A stretch of 64,000 nucleotides of DNA from Roseiarcus sp963741405 (GCA_963741405.1 CAVUHX010000039.1:992001-1056000); one strand, 5' to 3'; positions 24,505 through 33,479 are shown, numbered from the stretch's first letter. The notes: a model not told the origin generated them from the letters alone. Numbers and translations are program-made.

Positions 24505-26025
24505 TCACGCCCACCATGGCTCGGGCAGCTTCGTGCGCCCGGCCGCCTGCTCGATCGCCTCGCCGAGCATGAACAGCGTCTCCTCGTCGAACGGACGGCC
24601 AATCAGCTGCAGCCCCAGCGGCAGCCCGTCGCTCGAAAGCCCCGCCGGCGCGACCAGACCGGGCAGCCCCGCCATGTTGACTGTCACCGTGAAGACGTCG
24701 TTCAGGTACATCTCGACCGGGTCTGCGGAACTCTTCTCGCCGATGCCGAACGCGGCCGATGGGGTCGCAGGCGTCAGGATCGCATCGACGCCGCTGTCGA
24801 AGGCGAGCTCGAAGTCGCGCTTGATCAGCGTGCGGATCTTCTGCGCGCGGACGTAGTAGGCGTCGTAATAGCCGGCGGACAGTACGTAGGTTCCGATCAT
24901 CAAGCGCCGCCGCACTTCGGCGCCGAAGCCGCGCGCCCGCGTCTTCTGGTAAAGGTCGACGATTTCGGAAGCGGGCTCGCGCAACCCGTATCGAACGCCG
25001 TCGTAGCGCGCCAGATTGCTCGAGGCCTCGGCCGGCGCGACAATATAATATGCCGGCAGCGCGTGATGGGTGTTCGGCAGGCTCACGTCGACCACCTTCG
25101 CGCCGGCCGCGCGCAGCCAGTCGGCGCCCTTCTCCCACAGCGTCTCGATCTCGGGGTTCATGCCGTCGAGCCGGTATTCCTTCGGCACGCCGATCGTCAG
25201 GCCCTTCACGGACCGTCCGACCGCAGCCTCGTAATCGGGAACCGATTCCGACGAACAGGTCGAGTCCTTCGGATCGGGGCCCGCCATGGAGCGCAGCATG
25301 ATCGCCGCGTCGCGCACCGTGCGGGCGAGGGGTCCGGCCTGGTCCAGCGACGAGGCGAAAGCCACCATGCCCCAGCGCGAGCACCGTCCATAGGTCGGCT
25401 TGATGCCGACAATCCCGGTGAAAGCGGCGGGCTGCCGGATCGAGCCTCCGGTGTCGCTCGCGGTGGCCGCGAGGCAGAGCCGTGCCGCGACTGCGGCAGA
25501 GGAGCCGCCGGACGAGCCGCCTGGCGACAGGAGGCCTCGCTTCGAGTCGGCCAGCGCGGCGCGAGCACGGTTGTGGCTCCAGTTGGGCGGCAGCCACGGC
25601 GACACCGTCGGCCCGTACCAGGATGTCTCGGTCGACGAGCCCATGGCGAACTCGTCCATGTTCAGCTTGCCAAGCATTACTGCGCCGTCGCGCCACAGGT
25701 TGGCGGTGACGGTCAATTCGTAGGCAGGCCTGAAGCCGTCGAGAATGTGGCTGCACGCCTGGGTGTGCACGCCCTCGGTAGCATAGAGATCCTTGACCCC
25801 GATCGGCAGGCCCTCGAGCGGGCCGCCCTCGCCGCGCGCGAGGCGAGCGTCGCTCTCGGCGGCCATTGCGAGCGCCTTCTCCGGAGTCGCCGCGACATAG
25901 GCATTGAGCGATTTCGCCCGATCCATCGCCTCGAGATGGGCCTGGGCGATCTCGATGCTCGAGATCGCCCGGGATTTGAGCTGATCGCGCGCCTCGGCGA
26001 GCGTCAGGGAAGTCAGGTCGGTCAA
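24505..26025 (-). CDS. gatA: Asp-tRNA(Asn)/Glu-tRNA(Gln) amidotransferase subunit A
   Basis: A 506-residue amidase-signature protein that frees ammonia from glutamine for transamidation. The catalytic lysine is K78 (PIGVKDLYAT), the cis-serine lies in PGGSSGGSSAAVA and the nucleophile is S195 (SDTGGSIRQPA). Between VSPW (about 144) and PGGSSGG (about 168) there are about 13 extra residues (NWSHNRARAALADSKRG) compared with common GatA proteins. The insert is in frame and near the active-site mouth. It is located between gatC and gatB in one operon. Confidence 0.93.
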   Translation of the reverse strand: MTDLTSLTLAEARDQLKSRAISSIEIAQAHLEAMDRAKSLNAYVAATPEKALAMAAESDARLARGEGGPLEGLPIGVKDLYATEGVHTQACSHILDGFRPAYELTVTANLWRDGAVMLGKLNMDEFAMGSSTETSWYGPTVSPWLPPNWSHNRARAALADSKRGLLSPGGSSGGSSAAVAARLCLAATASDTGGSIRQPAAFTGIVGIKPTYGRCSRWGMVAFASSLDQAGPLARTVRDAAIMLRSMAGPDPKDSTCSSESVPDYEAAVGRSVKGLTIGVPKEYRLDGMNPEIETLWEKGADWLRAAGAKVVDVSLPNTHHALPAYYIVAPAEASSNLARYDGVRYGLREPASEIVDLYQKTRARGFGAEVRRRLMIGTYVLSAGYYDAYYVRAQKIRTLIKRDFELAFDSGVDAILTPATPSAAFGIGEKSSADPVEMYLNDVFTVTVNMAGLPGLVAPAGLSSDGLPLGLQLIGRPFDEETLFMLGEAIEQAAGRTKLPEPWWA

Positions 26026-26061
26026 GTCATGTCCCTTGGAAAAATCGCTGCTGGCGGCCGC

Positions 26062-26349
26062 TCACTCGATCACTTTGGGCACGAGGAAGAAACCGTCCTC
26101 GGTCAGGGGCGCGTTGGCCAACACCTTGGCGGCGATCTCGCCGTCGGTGACGACGTCCTCGCGCATCGGCAGGCGCATCGGCAGCACCGAGGTCATCGGT
26201 TCGACGCCCTCGACATCGACGGCCTCGAGCGCCTCGACGAAGTTCAGGATCGCGTTGATCTCGCCTTGCAGATGCGGGATCTCCGCTTCGCTCACGCCGA
26301 TGCGCGCGAGATGCGTGATGCGGCGAACGGCGCTGAGATCGACGGGCAT
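26062..26349 (-). CDS. gatC: Asp-tRNA(Asn)/Glu-tRNA(Gln) amidotransferase subunit C
   Basis: A 95-residue GatC that wraps around GatA and GatB and stabilises them. Family blocks: VRRITHLARIGVSEAEIPHL, LNFVEALEAVDVEGVEPM and the C-terminal EDGFFLVPKVIE. ATG 26349 was chosen over 26361 because GGAG stands six bases before it. It is the first gene of the gatCAB operon, divergent from ruvX. Confidence 0.95.
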   Translation of the reverse strand: MPVDLSAVRRITHLARIGVSEAEIPHLQGEINAILNFVEALEAVDVEGVEPMTSVLPMRLPMREDVVTDGEIAAKVLANAPLTEDGFFLVPKVIE

Positions 26350-26471
26350 CGAAAACTCCACAAGCGGCCAAGGAAAACGGCCGCGCCCCTATACCGCGGC
26401 GATTTTTCGCTGGCAAACGCGGCGCGGAAGCGTGGTTCGACTTGAGCAATGGGCCGTGCTAGCGGCACGCC

Positions 26472-26960
26472 ATGAATCGCCCGCTCTCTGTCGAAGATCT
26501 CGCCGAGCGCCTGCCGTCAAAGGGCCGCCTCATCGGCCTCGATCTCGGGACGAAGACGATCGGGCTTGCATTGTCGGACGTCGAAAGGCGACTCGCCTCG
26601 CCGCTGAAGACCCTCGCCCGCGGCGCGTTCCAGAAGGATGCCGACGCGCTCCTCGCCCTATTTGAGGAACTCGGAATTGCCGCAGTCGTTCTCGGCCTGC
26701 CACTCGACCTCGAAGGCCGCGAAGGGCCGCGCGCACAATCGACCCGGGCGTTCGCCCGGAATCTCGCGACTCGGACGCAGTTGCCGATCGCGCTCTGGGA
26801 CGAGCGCTTCTCTACCGCCGTCGTCACCCGATCGCTGATCGAGCAGGACGTGTCCCGCGCGAAGCGCGCCAAGGTCGTCGACAAATTGGCGGCCGCTTAC
26901 ATCCTGCAGGGCGCGCTGGACCGGCTGGCGCGCCACAAGCGCGACCAAATCATTTCGTAA
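26472..26960 (+). CDS. ruvX: RuvX/YqgF-type RNase H-fold nuclease
   Basis: A 162-residue YqgF protein with the RNase H-like fold: GRLIGLDLGTKTIGLALSD (first Asp), VVLGLPLDLEG (second strand) and LWDERFSTAVV followed by KRAKVVDKLAAAYILQ (the conserved Asp/Lys). Roles proposed for the family are Holliday-junction resolution and pre-16S rRNA 5' maturation. It is divergent from gatC, a common gene arrangement in Rhizobiales. Confidence 0.92.
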   Translation: MNRPLSVEDLAERLPSKGRLIGLDLGTKTIGLALSDVERRLASPLKTLARGAFQKDADALLALFEELGIAAVVLGLPLDLEGREGPRAQSTRAFARNLATRTQLPIALWDERFSTAVVTRSLIEQDVSRAKRAKVVDKLAAAYILQGALDRLARHKRDQIIS

Positions 26961-27108
26961 TTTTTCCGCCTTCGAGTCTCGGAGACGCTTGCCTTCCCGT
27001 GCGACAGGCGACCTCTAATCCGCGTCGGCGCCGAATCCTGCTCGTATCGTCGGGCTCGAAGGCGCATGAAGAGGCGCCCATTCAGCGGGCCAGCGAACGG
27101 CATTTCTC

Positions 27109-27471
27109 ATGACGGACCAGAATGTCGGATCGAATTGTCGGATGAACGGGTCGTACGGATTTTCCAGACGAAAGCGCGAGGCGTCTCGCCGGACAGTCGC
27201 AACCGGCGTGGCGGCGGCATCGAGCCGGCAGCGCGGGGCGGCTCCGGGGAACGCAACGCGTGAGGCTCTCGACATCGCCCTCTATGTGGTGGACATGACC
27301 GCCCAGCTCGAAGCGATGGCGGCGGCCGTCGACCTCGACCTCCTGGCCTATTTCCTCGGCATGGCCAGGGCCGAAGCCGAGTTGTTTCTCCGCATAACCG
27401 CCGAGGCCGCCCCGACTCCCGACGCCTGCGGCGCCCGGCGACAGCCTCGAGGGGCGGATCCGCTCGACTGA
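27109..27471 (+). CDS. Hypothetical protein with conserved C-terminal helix block
   Basis: A 120-residue frame. The block DIALYVVDMTAQLEAMAAAV then DLDLLAYFLGMARAEAELFL is typical of small uncharacterised alphaproteobacterial proteins. The first 45 residues are Arg/Ser-rich and may not be translated; the start is uncertain. Its stop lies inside a hairpin shared with the convergent dprA stop. Function unknown. Confidence 0.6.
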   Translation: MTDQNVGSNCRMNGSYGFSRRKREASRRTVATGVAAASSRQRGAAPGNATREALDIALYVVDMTAQLEAMAAAVDLDLLAYFLGMARAEAELFLRITAEAAPTPDACGARRQPRGADPLD

Positions 27472-27492
27472 GTGCGCTTCACGGCGCACTCA
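27469..27492. terminator. Bidirectional hairpin between convergent genes
   Basis: TGAGTGCGC (27469-27477) and GCGCACTCA (27484-27492) form a perfect 9-base stem with a 6-base loop. The two outer triplets are the stop codons of the plus-strand gene and of dprA. No T-run follows on either side, so transcript end formation is likely but not certain. Confidence 0.65.
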
Positions 27493-28722
27493 ATCGGCCT
27501 GGCCGAAGTTCCTCGCGGCCACCCGGTCGCCGCCGGAAAATTCGATCCGTCCGGCGAGCTCGAGCTCCAACAGCGCGACCCGCGTCTCGCGCGCCGAGGC
27601 TTCGGCCGCCTCCGCGAGCGCGTCGACAGCGATCGGCGCCGGGCCGAGCAGAGCCGCGATGCGATTGCGGACAGCGTCCAGACGACCAGCAGATTCGTCG
27701 GCGCGGCCGTCGGCCCGGTCGAATGCGCGTTCGGGAGGCGCACGCGGCGCGGCGATCGGACCGGCCTCGAAAGACCGGCGTTCCCTCCGCGCCGGTTCGC
27801 CCTCGCGGCTTTCGGCGAGGGTCGAGAATAGGTCGCGCGAGCGCATTGGCTCCAGCGCGGCCGTTACGTCCTCGACGGCGGTGCACATCGTCGCGCCCTG
27901 TTTCAGGAGATCGTTCGTTCCTTCGGCGCGCGGATCGAGCGGCGATCCCGGCGCCGCGAACACCTGGCGGTTCTGTTCGAGGGCGAACCGCGCGGTGATG
28001 AGTGACCCCGAGCCGCGCGCCGCCTCGACGACGATGGCGCCGAGCGACAGCCCGGAGACGATCCGGTTGCGGCGAGGGAAATCGCGCCCACGCGGTTCCT
28101 GCCCGATCGGCATCTCGGAGACGACCGCGCCGAACTCCACCATGCGCTCGATCAACGGGACGGCCTCGCTCGGATAGGGCTTGGCGTGACCTCCCGCCAG
28201 GACCCCGACAGCGCCCGTCTCAAGGCTCGCCCGATGCGCCCGCTGGTCGATGCCGCGCGCGAGCCCCGAGACGACCACATAGCCGGCCCGGCCGAGGCCG
28301 CGCGCGAGCCGGTCGGCAAACGTCAGCCCCGCGGCCGAGGCGTTGCGCGAGCCGACGATCGCCACCGCTGGCTGCTGCAGCGCCTCGATGCGGCCGCGGC
28401 ACGCCAGGAGCGGCGGCGCCGAGTCGATCTCGCGCAGGAGCGGCGGATAGTCGGCCTCGCTGATCGCAAGGAAACGAATGTCGAGCCTGCGGGCGCTCTC
28501 CAGCTCCCCCTCGATCTCCTCAGGGGTCGCCAGTCTGGCCGGGCGCTGCGCGCCGCCCCGGCGGGCGAGCTCCGGCAGGGCCTCCAGCGCCGCCCGAGCG
28601 CTCCCATATCTGTCGATGAGAGCGCGAAAGGTGCGGGGCCCGACATTGTCGGACCGAACGAGACGCAGCCAGTCGAACAGCTGATCGCCGGAAAGCCGCC
28701 TCGGCAGGGAGCTTGCGGTCAC
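27490..28722 (-). CDS. dprA: DNA-processing protein DprA
   Basis: A 410-residue DprA. An N-terminal SAM-like domain precedes the Rossmann core with AIVGSRNASAAG, VVSGLARGIDQRAHRASL, GGHAKPYPSE, FPRRNRIVSGLSLGAIVVEA and FAAPGSPLDPRAEGTNDLLK. A winged-helix C-terminus follows after a charged linker. It loads RecA on incoming single-stranded DNA during transformation. It is transcribed after plsY with 3 bases between the genes, in the conserved pyrC-plsY-dprA order. Confidence 0.95.
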   Translation of the reverse strand: MTASSLPRRLSGDQLFDWLRLVRSDNVGPRTFRALIDRYGSARAALEALPELARRGGAQRPARLATPEEIEGELESARRLDIRFLAISEADYPPLLREIDSAPPLLACRGRIEALQQPAVAIVGSRNASAAGLTFADRLARGLGRAGYVVVSGLARGIDQRAHRASLETGAVGVLAGGHAKPYPSEAVPLIERMVEFGAVVSEMPIGQEPRGRDFPRRNRIVSGLSLGAIVVEAARGSGSLITARFALEQNRQVFAAPGSPLDPRAEGTNDLLKQGATMCTAVEDVTAALEPMRSRDLFSTLAESREGEPARRERRSFEAGPIAAPRAPPERAFDRADGRADESAGRLDAVRNRIAALLGPAPIAVDALAEAAEASARETRVALLELELAGRIEFSGGDRVAARNFGQAD

Positions 28723-28725
28723 CGG

Positions 28726-29322
28726 CTAGCCTCGCCCGATCCGCGGCTCGGCGCCCTTGAGGAGCCGCCCGACGTTGGCGCTGTGCTTGAACCAGACGAG
28801 GGCGGCAAGCAGCGCGAACACGATGGCCGCCTCGCCGCACCCGATTGCGAGCGCGACCAGCGGCGAAACGGCCGTCGCCGCCAGCGCGGCGGCGGAGGAA
28901 TAGCGAGTCGCCCACGCGACCGCGAGCCAGACGACGGCGAACGCGACCGCCGCCGGCCAGGCGACACCGATGAGCCCACCGAGGAAGGTCGCGACCCCCT
29001 TGCCGCCGCGGAACCGCAGCCAGACCGGATAGAGATGGCCGAGGATTGCGCCCGCCGCCGCCGCGAGTTCCGCGGTCGGCCCGAAGAGAATCGAAGCGAG
29101 GACGACGGCAAGCGTCGCTTTCAGCGCATCGAGGATCAGGGTCGCCGCCGCGAGCCCCTTGCGCCCTGTCCGCAGAACGTTGGTCGCGCCGATATTGCCC
29201 GACCCGATCGACCGGATGTCGCCCGCGCCGAACAGCCGGGTCAGGACGACGCCGAACGGGATTGATCCGAGAAGATAGCCGAGAACCAGCGCGAGCGCCG
29301 CTCCGTTCGCAAAGCCGACCAT
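28726..29322 (-). CDS. plsY: Acyl-phosphate:glycerol-3-phosphate acyltransferase PlsY
   Basis: A 198-residue integral membrane protein with five or more helices. PlsY signatures: LLGSIPFGVVLTR (motif 1), DIRSIGSGNIGATNVLRTGR in the glycine-rich loop, ILGHLYPVWLRFRGGKGVAT (motif 2) and a conserved third motif near the C-terminus. It makes lysophosphatidate from acyl-phosphate for phospholipid synthesis. Between pyrC' and dprA on the same strand. Confidence 0.95.
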   Translation of the reverse strand: MVGFANGAALALVLGYLLGSIPFGVVLTRLFGAGDIRSIGSGNIGATNVLRTGRKGLAAATLILDALKATLAVVLASILFGPTAELAAAAGAILGHLYPVWLRFRGGKGVATFLGGLIGVAWPAAVAFAVVWLAVAWATRYSSAAALAATAVSPLVALAIGCGEAAIVFALLAALVWFKHSANVGRLLKGAEPRIGRG

Positions 29323-29348
29323 CCGCGCTCCACTGTTTTTTTGCGAGA

Positions 29349-30638
29349 TTATTCGCGCGCGACGCGGCCGGCAACCAGGGTGAGCTTCACCCTTCCTTCG
29401 AGACGGGCCTCGTCAAAGGGCGTGTTGCGGCAGCGCGAATGCAGATCCGCAGGATCGAGCACGTAAGGCTCATCGGGGTCGAAGCGGATGACATCGGCGG
29501 GCGCGCCGACGGAAAGCCGGCCGACCGGCAATCGCAGAATCTCCGCCGGCCGTAGGGTCATTGCGCGCAGAAGCCGCGGCAGACTCAGGCGCCCGGCTGT
29601 GACGAGGCGCAGGCTCGTCGACAGCATCGTCTCGACCCCGATCGCGCCGGTTGCGGCCTCCGCGAAGGGCAGCCGCTTCGTCTCGACGTCCTGGGGATCG
29701 TGATCGGAACAGATCACGTCGACTAGCCCGTCTTTCAGGGCCTCGACCAGCGCCATGCGCTCGTCCTCCGCCCGCAGCGGAGGGCTCAGCTTCAAAAAGG
29801 TACGGTAATCGCCGACGTCCAGCTCGTTGAGGGAAAGGCTGTTGATCGACACGCCGCAGGTCGCGGCGAGACCCGCCTCGCGGGCCCGCCTCATCGCTTC
29901 GAGCGATAGACGGTTGGAGACGAGCGCCGCGTGGTAGCGCGCCCCGGTCAGCGCGACGAGCCTGAGATCGCGTTCGAGGATGACCGTCTCGGCCTCGCGC
30001 GGGACGCCCGGCAGGCCGAGCCAGCTCGCCCGCAGACCCTCCGCCATCACGCCTTCGCCGCGCAGGCTCCTGTCCTCGCAGACCGGGGCGACAAGCGCGT
30101 CGAAGTCGCGGATGTAGGTCATCGCGCGGCGCATCGTTTGCGCCTCGGCGACCGAATGCGCCCCGTCGGAAAAGGCGATCGCGCCCGCCTCGGCAAGTAG
30201 ACCGATCTCCGCGATCTCGCGTCCCTCGAGGCGCTTGGTCAGCGCCGCGGAGGGGAAGATGCGGACCTTCGCGTCATCGCGCGCTCGGCGAAGGATGAAA
30301 TCGACCACCGCCGGATCGTCGACCGGCGGACTGGTGTCGGGACGCATGACCAGGCTCGTGACGCCCCCGGCGGCGGCGGCGGCGCTCGCGCTCGCAATCG
30401 TCTCACGATGCTCCGCCCCGGGCTCACCGACAAAAGCACGCATGTCAACAAGACCGGGGGCGACCACGTCGCCGCGGCAGTCGACAATCCGCACCTCGTG
30501 CGGAAGCTGATCGCGCGTCACTTCGGCGCCAACGCCGGCGATGACCCCCCCCATCATGAGCAGCCCGCCCCGCGTTTCGCTATCGCGCTCCGGATCGACA
30601 AGGCGGGCGTTCAGAAGGGCGATCGGCGGCGCAGACAT
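29349..30638 (-). CDS. pyrC: Dihydroorotase-like protein PyrC', probably non-catalytic
   Basis: A 429-residue dihydroorotase-fold protein. The metal-binding HxH of active enzymes (DMHVHLREPG) is replaced by DMRAFVGEPG at residues 65-74, and the HAEDxSL block is VCEDRSLRGEG, so two of the zinc histidines and a third are lost. The family block ALTKRLEGREIAEIG keeps the lysine. This is the pattern of the inactive PyrC' (PyrX) partner that holds aspartate carbamoyltransferase PyrB in a complex. pyrB usually precedes it, but here the upstream neighbour is an Hsp20 gene, so pyrB must lie elsewhere or be missing. Confidence 0.85.
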   Translation of the reverse strand: MSAPPIALLNARLVDPERDSETRGGLLMMGGVIAGVGAEVTRDQLPHEVRIVDCRGDVVAPGLVDMRAFVGEPGAEHRETIASASAAAAAGGVTSLVMRPDTSPPVDDPAVVDFILRRARDDAKVRIFPSAALTKRLEGREIAEIGLLAEAGAIAFSDGAHSVAEAQTMRRAMTYIRDFDALVAPVCEDRSLRGEGVMAEGLRASWLGLPGVPREAETVILERDLRLVALTGARYHAALVSNRLSLEAMRRAREAGLAATCGVSINSLSLNELDVGDYRTFLKLSPPLRAEDERMALVEALKDGLVDVICSDHDPQDVETKRLPFAEAATGAIGVETMLSTSLRLVTAGRLSLPRLLRAMTLRPAEILRLPVGRLSVGAPADVIRFDPDEPYVLDPADLHSRCRNTPFDEARLEGRVKLTLVAGRVARE

Positions 30639-30784
30639 CCGCGGCGATTAGCCAGCGGCGCACACGATTGCAAGTGTCCTCCCGGCGTCCGGCCCCGGCC
30701 GAAAGTCGAGGCCGGCGCCGGCAGGGATACGCAATCGCGAAACGAAGGCGCTCGGGGCCGTCGTTCAGCGCGCCGACTGTTCGG

Positions 30785-31348
30785 TCACTCGCCCTTGACC
30801 TCGATCTTCTTGACAGGTTTCTGCGCCTCGGCGGTCTTCGGCAGCGTCACGGTGAGGACGCCTTTCTTGAAGGTCGCGTCGATCTTGTCGGTGTTGACCC
30901 CGTCGGGAATCCTGAGCGCCCGCTCGAACGAGCCGACCCGGCGCTCCCGAAGATGGAAGTCTTCCTTCTTCTCTTCCTTCTTCTCTTCCTTCTTCTCTTC
31001 CTTGTTCTCTTCCTTATGTGCTTTGATCGTCAGCACGCCGCCCACCACCTTGACCTCGATATTCTTTTCCTCGAGGCCCGGCAGGTCGGCGTGAACTTCA
31101 AACGCGTTGTCGCGCTCGACGAAATCGACCGCCGGCACGGCGACCCAGGACTCGGGCGCCCAGAAGGGCTCGATGTCGAAGGCCGGCCTTCGAAACGGCA
31201 GCCGGAACGGACTCATGTTGAAATCGTCGAACAACCGGTCGACCTCCCGGCGAAGATTCTCGAACGGCCGCCACATCTGCATCGCGGTCGGCGGCGCTTC
31301 CGTTTTGCTCTCGGTCGTGACGGGAACCTTGCTCTCAGCCTTTGCCAT
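30785..31348 (-). CDS. Small heat-shock protein (Hsp20/alpha-crystallin)
   Basis: A 187-residue Hsp20. The alpha-crystallin domain runs from PAVDFVERDNAFEVHADLPG to GVLTVTLPK, followed by the tail KPVKKIEVKG in place of the IxI motif. Within the domain loop there are four near-identical charged units (EEKKEEKKEEKKE), encoded by a 12-base tandem repeat (30966-31013), a feature not typical of the family. ATG 31348 follows GGAGG. It holds unfolding proteins in a refoldable state. Divergent from the next two Hsp20 genes. Confidence 0.92.
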   Translation of the reverse strand: MAKAESKVPVTTESKTEAPPTAMQMWRPFENLRREVDRLFDDFNMSPFRLPFRRPAFDIEPFWAPESWVAVPAVDFVERDNAFEVHADLPGLEEKNIEVKVVGGVLTIKAHKEENKEEKKEEKKEEKKEDFHLRERRVGSFERALRIPDGVNTDKIDATFKKGVLTVTLPKTAEAQKPVKKIEVKGE

Positions 31349-31717
31349 GGACTCCTCCATCCTTCGGCCAAGTCTCAGCCTTCACTCAGCGTCGGCTGGG
31401 TCTCAGCCTCGTCCTGAAATGAAGATTACTCGAAGCTGCACGGCCCGCATTGACGCACCGCAATCCAGGACGCGCGGCGACCGGATATAATTGTTGAATT
31501 GGGCCGAACGAGCGGCCGGCTGGCGATCAGGCCAAATTCTTCCATTCCCCGAGCGCGACCCGCGAAGCCGCGACCAGACGCCGCAGGCGGAATTCCCCTC
31601 TTGACGCTCCGCGGGGGCTTTCCCACGTCGATTGGTAATCGTGGCGAGGCGGCGCCCAGCGGCGCGCAGTCGGCGTACCGGCGCCTCTTGCCCACGAGAG
31701 TGGCAAGGAGGGACATC
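31349..31717. other. Divergent promoter region of the Hsp20 genes
   Basis: No gene seen. It separates the minus-strand Hsp20 from the two plus-strand Hsp20 genes. TATAAT occurs at 31486-31491 but without a properly spaced -35. No clear ROSE-type hairpin or CIRCE element was found by eye. Confidence 0.4.
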
Positions 31718-32140
31718 ATGGTTCTGTTTTCAGATCCGTTCGATGCGCTTGCAAGCCTGCAGCAGGCGCTTGATTCATTCCGCGAGAGCAGTTGGCTCGA
31801 AGCGGGCCTGAGCGGCGGCGGCGCCTATCCGCCGATGAACGTGTTCCGCAAGGGCGACGACTTCATCATCATCACCGAAGTCCCGGGCGTGAAAAAATCG
31901 GACCTCGACGTGCAGGTGAAGGGAAGCACGCTCAGGCTTTCGGGCGAAAAATCGGTCGCGTTCCCCGAGAAAGCGGCGGTGCATCGCAGGGAGCGGCTCG
32001 CGGGCCGGTTCGACCGGGCGGTGACCCTGCCGGTCGAGATCGATCCGGACGGCGTCAAGGCCGAATATCGCGACGGGGTCCTCGCGCTCTTCCTGCCCCA
32101 GGCCGAGAGCGCAAAGGCCAAGTCCATAACGATCGGGTGA
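31718..32140 (+). CDS. Small heat-shock protein (Hsp20)
   Basis: A 140-residue Hsp20 with a short N-terminus (LFSDPFDALASLQQALDSF) and a full alpha-crystallin domain (FIIITEVPGVKKSDLDVQVK to DGVLALFLPQ). The C-terminus ends SITIG, giving the IxI contact motif. ATG 31718 has the ribosome site AAGGAGGG. It is the first of two adjacent plus-strand Hsp20 genes and probably co-transcribed with the next. Confidence 0.92.
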   Translation: MVLFSDPFDALASLQQALDSFRESSWLEAGLSGGGAYPPMNVFRKGDDFIIITEVPGVKKSDLDVQVKGSTLRLSGEKSVAFPEKAAVHRRERLAGRFDRAVTLPVEIDPDGVKAEYRDGVLALFLPQAESAKAKSITIG

Positions 32141-32147
32141 GGGCGAA

Positions 32148-32579
32148 ATGAGCAAGGAACCGAACCGAAAGGGGTCGACCATGGCCGAGAGCAAGGAAAT
32201 GGCGGTCCGCGAGAAGAAGGAGTTGGTCGCCAAAGAGGAGAAGACGGTGCCGGGCCGTTACTACATCCCTTCAGCCGACATCTACGAGACCGAGGAGGCG
32301 CTGTCCGTCGTGATGGAGATGCCGGGCGTCGAGAAGAAGGACCTGGAGGTCAACGTCGAACGAGACGTGCTCAGGGTCGACGGCCGTATTGACTTTTCGA
32401 AGTACAAGGACATGGAGCCCGTCTATGCCGAGTACAACGTCGGCCATTACGCGCGCTCGTTCACCCTGGGAAGCGCCATCGACCAGGAGAAGATCGGCGC
32501 CAGCCTCGAGGACGGCGTCTTGACCCTGACTCTGCCGAAGGCCAAGCACGCCCAGCCACGCAAGGTCGCGATCGGATGA
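32148..32579 (+). CDS. Small heat-shock protein (Hsp20)
   Basis: A 143-residue Hsp20 seven bases after the previous one. The N-terminus is Lys/Glu-rich; the alpha-crystallin domain spans YYIPSADIYETEEALSVVME to DGVLTLTLPK, and it ends PRKVAIG. ATG 32148 (GAGGG before it) gives translational continuity with the upstream gene; ATG 32181 (AAAGGGG before it) is an alternative. The pair probably forms mixed oligomers, which cannot be seen from sequence. Confidence 0.9.
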   Translation: MSKEPNRKGSTMAESKEMAVREKKELVAKEEKTVPGRYYIPSADIYETEEALSVVMEMPGVEKKDLEVNVERDVLRVDGRIDFSKYKDMEPVYAEYNVGHYARSFTLGSAIDQEKIGASLEDGVLTLTLPKAKHAQPRKVAIG

Positions 32580-32787
32580 GATCGTCCGCGCAGACTGATC
32601 CGCTTCGCCTTCCCCGGCGTCGCTGAAGCGTCGCAGGGGAAGGTGGTCCGCAGAACAGCGCGGCCCTCGCTCTTCGACTTTTCCGAGGCTCGGTGCGATA
32701 GTGGCGGCCGGCACGAGCAAATCGTGATCGGTGCTGGCTGGTTGGCCGCGGGTAGCGGCCGGCTCCGAGGGGGCAAGGAGGAAAGTG

Positions 32788-33234
32788 ATGAAGTGGTCTG
32801 GTGTTTTTGCGGGCGCGTGCGTCGCAGCGGCGCTCTCCTGCTTGGGCGCGCCGCAGACGCAGGCGCTCGAATTGTTCAGCGGAGCAAGCTCGGCCGCCCA
32901 AGCCGACAACGGGATGGTCTCGAAGGTCTACGTCGCGCGCGGGCCTCACGGCGGCGTTTATCGCGGCGGCAGAGTCTACCACGGCGGCGTGTATCGGGGC
33001 GGAGCTTACGGCGTTCGGCCGGGATACGGTTACCACGGGGGGTACTACGGTGGATGGGCCCGTCCGGGCTGGTATGGGTGGGGTCCAGGGGGGGCGATCG
33101 CGGCGGGCGCGGCGATCGGAGTGATCGGGGCCGCAGCCGCGGCGTCCTATGCCGGGGCTCCGCCGGCTCCGGGCCTATGCTGGTACTACACGTCCCCAAG
33201 CCGGACTCAGGGGTTCTGGGACGCCTGCCAGTAG
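32788..33234 (+). CDS. Exported Gly/Tyr/His-rich protein
   Basis: A 148-residue protein with a signal peptide (cleaved about residue 26 after QTQA) and a low-complexity region (GGVYRGGRVYHGGVYRGGAY, then GYGYHGGYYGG). A membrane-like Ala/Gly stretch follows (GGAIAAGAAIGVIGAAAAAS), and the end LCWYYTSPSRTQGFWDACQ has two cysteines. This type is common in Rhizobiales as a putative surface protein of unknown function. ATG 32788 follows AAGGAGG. Located after the heat-shock genes, so stress regulation is possible. Confidence 0.75.
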   Translation: MKWSGVFAGACVAAALSCLGAPQTQALELFSGASSAAQADNGMVSKVYVARGPHGGVYRGGRVYHGGVYRGGAYGVRPGYGYHGGYYGGWARPGWYGWGPGGAIAAGAAIGVIGAAAAASYAGAPPAPGLCWYYTSPSRTQGFWDACQ

Positions 33235-33479
33235 CACGCGAAGGGCGCATAACCTCCATTCCGGAATGACGCCCAAGGTCCAACTTCGAGAGCTTCAGAA
33301 GAAGTCGGAAAGCGCGAGCTTTCCGGCTTGGGGAAGCAGTTACCGCCGCCGGCGCGGAGGGGACTCTCGGATGTCGAGGCGGGTAGTCCCAGGCGACGCA
33401 AGCGCTGCGACGCTCTGGACAGCGCTGCCGAACGCGCCCAAGGTAACCTGCTCGTATCCCCTTTTGGCGCCTGACATCC

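Noticed and set aside
24205..26445. 746-codon open frame on the plus strand
   Set aside because: Antisense to gatA and gatC, which are certain.
31450..31491. TTGACG and TATAAT as a promoter for the Hsp20 pair
   Set aside because: The two boxes are 30 bases apart, too far for one promoter.
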